This document shows, in pieces, positions 58,138 to 64,000 of a stretch of 64,000 nucleotides of DNA. Both the position numbers and the translations under genes were made by a program. The DNA lies in contig DOQR01000007.1 in the NCBI GenBank assembly GCA_003514385.1, positions 146,768 to 210,767 on the forward strand. The letters are read 5' to 3'. Source of the DNA: Oscillospiraceae bacterium. GTDB lineage: Bacteria; Bacillota; Clostridia; Oscillospirales; Acutalibacteraceae. Every line of letters starts with the position of its first letter. The stretch's first letter is position 1. The notes under the pieces are model-generated. The model was not told where the DNA came from. It saw only the letters and a program-made list of their open reading frames with translations, and searched no databases.

Positions 58138-59196
58138 ATGAGTCAGTCACATCACCATCATCACCACAGAAAAAAGACGAAGAAAAAGGTTATTATAACA
58201 ATAGCCGTTATTCTTCTCGTCATAGCGATTCCGCTGACTGCGGGACTGATCACGGTCAACCACTATTTGGGCAAGATAAACTATGAGGAAGAGACAAAGG
58301 ACATCAATCCGGAGCTCACAGAGAATCTCTCAGACCCGAACGCGGACAAGGATATATCCGAAAATATAGACGATCCGCGCATGTGGTATAACGACAACAT
58401 AATCAACATTCTGCTCATCGGGCGCGATCTCGGTCACGGTTCTAAATATTATTCCCGCGCCGACTCGGTCATAGTCGTTTCGATAAATAAGCTCAACAAT
58501 GACATCAAGCTCGTCTCACTTTCCCGAGCGACCTATGTCTCCATCCCAGGTCACGGCAACGCCAGACTAAATGCGGCGCACGCCTACGGCGGATCGAAGC
58601 TGCTTATCGACACGATAGAGCAAAACTACAAAATAAGGATCGACCACTATGTGAGCATCGACTTCAACGGCTTTATCAAGGCCGTTGATGCACTCGGCGG
58701 AGTCGATATAGCACTGACAGAGAGCGAAGTGAAAGCTCTCTCGCCGATACTCAAGCAGAATGGCACCGTAGTAGAGGGCGCCGGAACCTATCACCTCAAC
58801 GGCAACGAGGCGCTCGAATATGCCCGCCTGCGTGAGATAGACAGCGACAGAGCGAGAACCGAGCGTCAAAGAACGATTCTCATGTCAATCTTCTCAAAAT
58901 TCAAGAAAATGTATTCGACCGAAAACTATTCGACCCTGCTCAGCAAGAGCACAAAGTTCCTTGATCAGGTTCTGCCGCTCGTAAGCACGGATTTCACGAA
59001 GAGCGAAATAATCAGCCAAGCAACGACCTACGCAGGATATCTCAACTGGCCCGTAACCGAGGCTATCATCCCGAGAGACAAGACTCCGTTGACAAAGATA
59101 AACGGCGTTGAGGTGCTGATAGTCAACTGGGCGAAGGTCAAGAATGACATTCACGAAGTCCTCTATCCCGGCATTGAGCCCCAGGAGCAATCCTGA
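58138..59196 (+). CDS. LytR-CpsA-Psr (LCP) family ligase
   Basis: 352 residues. Short cytoplasmic N-terminus MSQSHHHHHHRKKTKKK (a natural run of six histidines), one membrane helix (about 18-40), and the extracellular LCP domain (about 85-245, with LLIGRDLG, SRADSVIVVS, LSRATYVSIPG, INAAHAYGGSKLLIDTIEQ-like block and RTERQRTIL). LCP proteins transfer undecaprenyl-linked glycopolymers onto peptidoglycan, so it may attach the polysaccharide made at 46.8-51 kb. ATG 58138 follows GGAGAG. Confidence 0.93.
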   Translation: MSQSHHHHHHRKKTKKKVIITIAVILLVIAIPLTAGLITVNHYLGKINYEEETKDINPELTENLSDPNADKDISENIDDPRMWYNDNIINILLIGRDLGHGSKYYSRADSVIVVSINKLNNDIKLVSLSRATYVSIPGHGNARLNAAHAYGGSKLLIDTIEQNYKIRIDHYVSIDFNGFIKAVDALGGVDIALTESEVKALSPILKQNGTVVEGAGTYHLNGNEALEYARLREIDSDRARTERQRTILMSIFSKFKKMYSTENYSTLLSKSTKFLDQVLPLVSTDFTKSEIISQATTYAGYLNWPVTEAIIPRDKTPLTKINGVEVLIVNWAKVKNDIHEVLYPGIEPQEQS

Positions 59197-59215
59197 GGCT
59201 CATAGATAGAATAAT

Positions 59216-60493
59216 TTACAGCTCGACGCCGCCGACAGGGCGAACCGAGAGAATATAGCACGAACCCGAACCGAATACTTTTTCCATCAGGTCTTTGTAC
59301 TCATCAAGCTTATTGAGCGGTACAAAGGCCTGAATTGTTCCTGCGAAGCCGCCGCCGTGGACTCGCCACGCGCCGCAGCCGTCAAGCAGCTTTTCACTCA
59401 GTGAAAGTGCGAGCGACACGGGCTGCTCAGACACTTTCTTGCAGGAATAGACATTCTGGTTGTACATATATGAAGAGCGTCCGCTCTCGATAATATATTT
59501 CTTGAAAGTCTCGAAGTCGCCCGCCTTGAGCGCAGCTGCCTGCTTCTCGACGCGCGCGTTGTCGCCATAGAAATGCATGGCGCGAAGCACAGCTCTGTCA
59601 CCGCAGGAAGAGCGGATATCGGCTATGTTCTTCATGAACTCGTCCTCGTCAACCTCGCGCAGGACACTCTTGCCGAGATATTCGGCGACGCTCTCCATCT
59701 CCTTGCGCACGGCGGCATACTCATCCGTAAGATTCGAGTGGCTTCCGCCGGTGTCTACGATGCAAAGAGCATATCCGCAGGAGGCAAAATCAAAATCTAG
59801 CTTCTCGATAACGGGCTTTGCAGGGTCGGCAAAATCGATCTCAACGAATGAGCCGACCGAGCTTGTCATCTGATCGAGCAGACCGCAGGGCTTGCCGAAG
59901 AATTTGTTCTCCGCCGCCTGAGCTATCTGCGCGATCTCAACATCGCTCACCTTGCCGTCATTAAACAGATGGTTAAGAATAGTTCCGAGCAGGACTTCAA
60001 ACGCTGCAGAGGATGAAAGTCCCGAGCCGGAAAGCACATCGGACGCGGTTGCCGCATCGAATGCACCGATATTATATCCGCGCGACTTGAACTCGGCGCA
60101 CACGCCGCGGACAAGTGCCTTTGACTTGCCGAACTCGGCTTCGTGCGGTTCGAGGTCGCTGATATCGATCGTGTCCATAGCGTAGCCTTCGCTCTTGACA
60201 TTGACTACGGTGCCCTCGCCCTTCGCGGCAACGGCTATGGCGTCAAGATTGACGCTCGCAGCGAGCACGCGGCCGTGGTTATGGTCAGTGTGGTTGCCGC
60301 CGATTTCGGTTCTGCCGGGTGCGCTGAAGAGACCCGCCTCACGGCTCGAACCGTAAAACTCCTCGAACTCGCCGATAACGCGGCAATAGCGCTTTTTCTG
60401 GGCATCGACGGTGCCGGACGGATAGAGCTTTGAAAGCTCGGCGTCATATGCGCCGTCGGTCATTCTTTTTTTCAGGACATCTGTGGTATACAT
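59216..60493 (-). CDS. galK: Galactokinase
   Basis: 425-residue GHMP kinase that phosphorylates galactose at O1. Motif I SAPGRTEIGGNHTDHNHG (sugar and GHMP signature), motif II SGSGLSSSAAFE (ATP phosphate loop), and the C-terminal VHGGGFAGTIQAFVP are all in place. GAGG precedes ATG 60493. With beta-galactosidase in the same window it completes the start of the Leloir pathway; galT and galE are not visible here. Confidence 0.96.
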   Translation of the reverse strand: MYTTDVLKKRMTDGAYDAELSKLYPSGTVDAQKKRYCRVIGEFEEFYGSSREAGLFSAPGRTEIGGNHTDHNHGRVLAASVNLDAIAVAAKGEGTVVNVKSEGYAMDTIDISDLEPHEAEFGKSKALVRGVCAEFKSRGYNIGAFDAATASDVLSGSGLSSSAAFEVLLGTILNHLFNDGKVSDVEIAQIAQAAENKFFGKPCGLLDQMTSSVGSFVEIDFADPAKPVIEKLDFDFASCGYALCIVDTGGSHSNLTDEYAAVRKEMESVAEYLGKSVLREVDEDEFMKNIADIRSSCGDRAVLRAMHFYGDNARVEKQAAALKAGDFETFKKYIIESGRSSYMYNQNVYSCKKVSEQPVSLALSLSEKLLDGCGAWRVHGGGFAGTIQAFVPLNKLDEYKDLMEKVFGSGSCYILSVRPVGGVEL

Positions 60494-60514
60494 AAATCTA
60501 CCTCGTTTCCGTGA

Positions 60515-61258
60515 TTAATTATCTTTATTTTTCTTTGAGCTTGAAACGCTCTTTTCAACTAAAAGCCATATGAGGTTGACGCACAAAAGCGATGCGCCGC
60601 TTATGGTCAGGACTATCATCAGGGGCACAAGGAACGCAGACGAGAGCGGATCGAAAACGTTAGTACCCATGAAAGTATAGGACAGCAGCTTCGGCGCAAA
60701 GCCCGCCGCCGAGAGCAGGATGAACTGCCAATAAGGAAACCTGAGCGAGCCGTAAATCCGGCTGACGCTGCCGAGCGGGAATCCGGGGATAAGCCGCAGG
60801 GCAAAAAGCAAAGCCTTGTTGACCTTACCGGAGCTCTCGATTATCTTTCTGGCGCGTTCATTCTTGCTGATTATCTTCCATGCGTTCCCGCTGCCGAACT
60901 TCATACCCTCGAAATATTTGATGCTCATCATAATGATAATCCCGAGGAAGTTCACTATCAACGCCCAATATGACGGCAGAACAGCACCGGTAAGGACGCT
61001 GATTGCCGAGACCGCGAGGAACGGGATAAAGGTGCGCACAAGGAAGACTATCAGCATGGCGAGCACGAATTTCCAGCTGATGCCGAGCGACTGTATAAAC
61101 TGCTCTATTTCAAGCAGCTTTTCCTGATAGACCTTATACCAGAGCCACAGTTGATCATATCTCAGCAGATAGACAACTACCGAGACGGCCGCGGCGGATA
61201 TAAGCAATACGAAGCCCGCGGCGTTCATTATGCCGCTTCGTGTCCAATGCTTTTTCAA
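60515..61258 (-). CDS. VTT domain membrane protein (TVP38/TMEM64/DedA-like)
   Basis: 247 residues, about six hydrophobic segments. The central block GSGNAWKIISKNERARKIIESSGKVNKALLFALRLIPGFPLGSVSRIYG is the VTT (SNARE-associated) domain with the R-x-I-P-G-F-P-L-G motif; members flip or scramble phospholipids or the polyprenyl carrier. The start codon is TTG at 61258, after TTGAGGTGAAGGC. Single gene, 21 bases from the galactokinase start upstream on the same strand. Specific lipid unknown. Confidence 0.88.
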   Translation of the reverse strand: MKKHWTRSGIMNAAGFVLLISAAAVSVVVYLLRYDQLWLWYKVYQEKLLEIEQFIQSLGISWKFVLAMLIVFLVRTFIPFLAVSAISVLTGAVLPSYWALIVNFLGIIIMMSIKYFEGMKFGSGNAWKIISKNERARKIIESSGKVNKALLFALRLIPGFPLGSVSRIYGSLRFPYWQFILLSAAGFAPKLLSYTFMGTNVFDPLSSAFLVPLMIVLTISGASLLCVNLIWLLVEKSVSSSKKNKDN

Positions 61259-61368
61259 GCCTTCACCTCAACAAAAGTTTACATATAATTGTATAACATA
61301 TTTCAGATCTTTTCAACTCAAACCGCACAAATTTTGGCGCAAAATATCTTTTAAGCGAACGCACAATA

Positions 61369-61377
61369 TGATATAAT
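61369..61377 (+). promoter_or_regulatory. Extended -10 promoter of the patatin gene
   Basis: TGA-TATAAT (61369-61377), 64 bases before ATG 61441; the -35 is poor, as expected for an extended -10. Confidence 0.5.
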
Positions 61378-61440
61378 AGTATCATAATCCGTAATATGCA
61401 CACAGACATATCACTCAACAGGTCAAGAGGAGGAATTTTC

Positions 61441-62808
61441 ATGGGCAAGAAAGCTGTCGTTCTCAGCGGAGGCGGAGCAAAAGGCGGCTATCAGATAGGG
61501 GTCTGGAAGGTGCTCAGGCAGATGGGATTCACGCCCGACATCGTCGTCGGCACATCCGTCGGCGCACTCAACGGCGCGCTCATGGCGCTCGACAATTTCG
61601 ACGCGGCGCTCGACATCTGGGAAAACATGAGCATGGACAGCGTGTTTCAGAATTTCGTCAACATGTCCGACGAAGAAAACCCCGACCGTGAATCATACAT
61701 AAAAGAGCTCGCAAAAGAGGCTATTTTTAAAGGCGGCGCGGACTACACCCCGCTGCAGGAGCGCGTCAAATCGCTCATGGACGAAGAAAAGCTGCGCACC
61801 TCGCCGATACGCTTCGGACTGGTCACGACGATGTTCCCGAAGATAAAGCCCGTCGAAGTTTTCATCGAGGATATTCCCGAGGGCAAAGCCGCAGACTATG
61901 TGCTCGCGAGCGCGGCGGCGTTCCCGTTCATGAAGTCATACAAAATCGGCGAATCCGCTTTCGTCGACGGCGGATATTCGGACAACATGCCGGTTAAAAT
62001 GGCTATCGAAGCGGGCGCTGATGACATTGTGGTGGTCAACATCGGCAAGAATCCCGGCGCAAAGTTCGGCGAGGCGGACAATGTCTCGTTCAAATATATC
62101 AGCAGCAAAAAGCCGCTCAACGATGTTTTCGGCGGTATGCTGATGTTTGACGGCGACATGTCGCGCGGGAACATCCGCCAGGGCGAGCTCGACGCATACA
62201 AGGCATATGATCTGCTCGACGGATATTACTATGCGTTCAAGAAATACGAAAAATACAAGATTGCGCCGTTCGAGCCCTACTGCGCGAAGAAATTCGACGC
62301 GATATTCTCGGGTCTCCCGAGCGCGGGCAGAGTAGAGAGAGGCGGACGCGAAAGCGTGCTGAACTTCCTGCGCGGATACGACGACAGACCGTTTGAGTTC
62401 AACTCAAACGTGCTCTACTGCGCCGAGACCGCCGGCGATATTTTCGGCATCAACACGCGCGAGGAATACACCGTCGCGAGCTTCGACAAGCTCATAAACG
62501 AGAACGCGACGGCGCTCATCACCGAGGAATATGGCACAAAAATCGATGAACTGACCGAGAAACTCGACAAGGGCTTGAGCCTTGATTTGCTCAAGATGGT
62601 GGCGAACAATTTCGACAAAAAGTTCCTGCTCGCCTACACGCTGAAAATTCTGCTTGGCGACAGGATAGAATACTCAGACAAGCGCAGGCTTTGGCTGATA
62701 GCGGACATCATGCCGCAGGTATTCTGCGCCGCACTCTACTGCTGCGCGTCGATACTCAACGCCAAAGAACACGGAAAGGAAACGCAGGATGAAAATAGTA
62801 ATTCTTGA
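61441..62808 (+). CDS. Patatin-like phospholipase
   Basis: 455-residue cytoplasmic lipid hydrolase. Oxyanion motif GGGAKGG (residues 10-16), nucleophile Ser39 in GTSVG, and the partner Asp176 in VDGGYSDNMP; the dyad and order are typical of bacterial patatin-like proteins such as RssA/YchK. The last 200 residues are specific and may bind a partner or lipid. ATG 61441 follows AGGAGG by seven bases. The downstream dehydrogenase gene overlaps its 3' end by 20 bases. Confidence 0.93.
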   Translation: MGKKAVVLSGGGAKGGYQIGVWKVLRQMGFTPDIVVGTSVGALNGALMALDNFDAALDIWENMSMDSVFQNFVNMSDEENPDRESYIKELAKEAIFKGGADYTPLQERVKSLMDEEKLRTSPIRFGLVTTMFPKIKPVEVFIEDIPEGKAADYVLASAAAFPFMKSYKIGESAFVDGGYSDNMPVKMAIEAGADDIVVVNIGKNPGAKFGEADNVSFKYISSKKPLNDVFGGMLMFDGDMSRGNIRQGELDAYKAYDLLDGYYYAFKKYEKYKIAPFEPYCAKKFDAIFSGLPSAGRVERGGRESVLNFLRGYDDRPFEFNSNVLYCAETAGDIFGINTREEYTVASFDKLINENATALITEEYGTKIDELTEKLDKGLSLDLLKMVANNFDKKFLLAYTLKILLGDRIEYSDKRRLWLIADIMPQVFCAALYCCASILNAKEHGKETQDENSNS

Positions 62809-63748
62809 CGGATACACAACGAACCCCGGTGATCTCAGCTGGGATTTTCTCAACGAATTCGGCACATACACGGTCTACGACCGCACGCCGAAAGAGAAGA
62901 TAGTCGAGCGCGCTCAGGGGTGCGATATAATCATAACCAACAAGACGCCTATAGACGCCCGGACGATAGCCGCCCTGCCGGAGCTCAAGTTTATCACTCT
63001 GCTAAGCACGGGCTTCAATGTTGTTGATGTTGATTTTGCGCACGAAAAGGGCATCCCGGTTTCAAACGTACCGTGCTACAGCACCTCGGCGGTGGCTCAG
63101 CTCGTGTTCGCGTTCATTCTTGAACACACCAACCGCGTTGCGCTGCACAGCGAAGCAGTACATGGCGGCGAATGGAGCAGCTGCCCGAACTTCTGCTTCT
63201 GGAAGTCCCCGCTGACCGAGCTTCAGGGCAAGACTATAGGCATCATCGGCTACGGCAAGATAGGCAAGGCGGTCGCCAAAATTGCAGAAGCTTTCGGCAT
63301 GGATGTGCTCGCAAATTCGCGCTCCGCAAAAGTCGGAGACTGCGACGGTGCGGTCAGATTTGTTGAGACCGACGAGCTGCTTAAAAAGTCCGACTTTGTG
63401 ACTCTCCACTGCCCGCTTACTCCGCAGACAACCGGGCTTGTAAACGCCGAGTTTATTGCGAAGATGAAGCCTAACGCATTTCTCATCAACACCTCGCGCG
63501 GCCCAGTAGTTGACGAGCAGGCGCTCGCCGACGCGCTGAAATCGGGCAGGATATCGGGCGCGGGAGTTGACGTTCTCTCTACCGAGCCGCCGAAAGAAAG
63601 CAATCCGCTGCTCGGATGCGAAAATTGCCTGATAACCCCGCACATCGCCTGGGCGGGATTCGAGACGAGGACAAGGCTCGTCGGAATAGTTGAAGAAAAC
63701 CTCAGAGCGTTCGTCAAGGGCGAACCGATAAATGTGGTGAACAAGTAA
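62789..63748 (+). CDS. D-2-hydroxyacid dehydrogenase (glycerate/hydroxypyruvate type)
   Basis: 319 residues. NAD-binding Rossmann GYGKIG (154-159), and the catalytic set Arg237 (TSRGP), Glu266 (TEPP) and His285 (TPHIAW). Reduces 2-oxo acids such as hydroxypyruvate or oxidises D-glycerate; NADH preference cannot be set reliably by eye. It starts within the patatin gene with GAAAGGAAACGCAGG as ribosome site, so it is translationally coupled, an unusual partnership for a lipase. Confidence 0.92.
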   Translation: MKIVILDGYTTNPGDLSWDFLNEFGTYTVYDRTPKEKIVERAQGCDIIITNKTPIDARTIAALPELKFITLLSTGFNVVDVDFAHEKGIPVSNVPCYSTSAVAQLVFAFILEHTNRVALHSEAVHGGEWSSCPNFCFWKSPLTELQGKTIGIIGYGKIGKAVAKIAEAFGMDVLANSRSAKVGDCDGAVRFVETDELLKKSDFVTLHCPLTPQTTGLVNAEFIAKMKPNAFLINTSRGPVVDEQALADALKSGRISGAGVDVLSTEPPKESNPLLGCENCLITPHIAWAGFETRTRLVGIVEENLRAFVKGEPINVVNK

Positions 63749-63753
63749 AAAAC

Positions 63754-63792
63754 AAAAGGCTGTCGCACTCATATGTGTCGGCAGCCTTTTTA
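63754..63792 (+). terminator. Terminator of the patatin-dehydrogenase unit
   Basis: AAAAGGCTG and CAGCCTTTTT (63781-63791) pair around a shorter partly matched CGCAC/GTG stem. The remaining 63793-64000 shows no supported gene; it contains AT-rich sequence, with AATTGTATAATTC and a GAAAA-rich end. Confidence 0.7.
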
Positions 63793-64000
63793 AATTGAAC
63801 GGTATTGTAAAGTAGGATAAGTTCACTTAGGTTTTGCTCTTGCAATACCCGACTGTAACGCACCGCTGCCGTGCGAGCGGCACGATATGAAATTGTATAA
63901 TTCACTCTCTACCTTCGCGTCCTACCATAATCAGGCATTTTATATTTCCCGCGTTTCGGCATTTTCTTTTTATTTGAAAAAGAAAACGCCTGCAAAAGAA

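Noticed and set aside
1..64000. CRISPR array, insertion sequence, prophage or integrative element
   Set aside because: No direct-repeat array, transposase, integrase or attachment repeats were seen in any frame.

Overview
The window is a gene-dense, moderately GC-rich bacterial chromosome segment. It looks like an anaerobic, spore-forming gut Firmicute (class Clostridia, probably Oscillospirales or a close order). The grounds are spoIVA next to a sipL-type gene, a perfect CIRCE element, a Bacillus-type LexA/SOS box, solitary flavodoxin and FeoAB iron genes, GPH-type sugar import, intracellular glycosidases, frequent TTG/GTG starts with strong GGAGG ribosome sites, and several small protein families typical of gut clostridia. 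I see no rRNA, CRISPR array, phage module or insertion sequence. About 64 protein genes and one tRNA-Leu(CAA) are supported.

Layout. 0.2-6.7 kb: alpha-L-fucosidase (GH29) with a NagD-type HAD phosphatase, a ClC channel, NrdR, an acyltransferase and a TIM-barrel isomerase. 6.8-10 kb: a metallo-beta-lactamase-fold protein, then a two-gene DNA repair operon (radical SAM plus DUF4130) under a promoter with two SOS boxes. 10-13 kb: spoIVA and sipL, for spore coat assembly. 13-18.4 kb: CIRCE-controlled Hsp20, a MurE-type ligase with an unusual specificity motif, and a 1000-residue GH2 beta-galactosidase. 18.5-22.4 kb: lipoamide dehydrogenase, metallophosphoesterase, Dabb protein and two small membrane proteins. 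22.4-28.4 kb: feoA-feoB-Cys-rich protein, and a three-gene SPFH / zinc-ribbon / TPM membrane-stress operon like B. subtilis ydjI-ydjG-ydjH. 28.6-36.6 kb: tRNA-Leu, Nudix, a flavodoxin-DUF3793-DUF2325 operon, AraC regulator, HMA protein, a MacB-like ABC exporter with a degenerate DtxR-like regulator, and an intact iron-type DtxR regulator. TTAGCA-NN-TGCTAA-type palindromes occur in front of three of these units. 36.8-46.7 kb: GPH sugar transporter, RNHCP protein, TmcAL, acetate kinase, CBM9-like protein, N-acetylhexosamine kinase, BioY and GH89 alpha-N-acetylglucosaminidase. 46.8-51 kb: exopolysaccharide genes (Wzz/BY-kinase fusion, UDP-glucose dehydrogenase, polymerase/ligase). 51-58 kb: a long overlapping run (two M42 peptidases, GNAT, methionine gamma-lyase-like enzyme, DUF2461, TPR, DUF4037, YbaK). 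58-64 kb: LCP ligase with a natural His6, galactokinase, VTT membrane protein, patatin lipase and a 2-hydroxyacid dehydrogenase.

How the genes fit together. The glycan genes (GH29, GH2, GH89, GPH transporter, N-acetylhexosamine 1-kinase, galactokinase, acetate kinase) have no visible secretion signals on the glycosidases. They suggest import of short host mucin-type or milk-type oligosaccharides, cleavage inside the cell and fermentation to acetate, although the genes are scattered and not one polysaccharide locus. The regulatory signals are unusually readable: SOS (LexA), heat shock (HrcA), and an iron circuit in which an IdeR-type regulator, its probable operators, flavodoxin and Feo can be tied together. 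The findings I rank highest are the SOS-controlled radical SAM/DUF4130 repair pair and the TTAGCA-NN-TGCTAA iron regulon with a paired metal-site-degenerate DtxR paralogue driving an ABC exporter.
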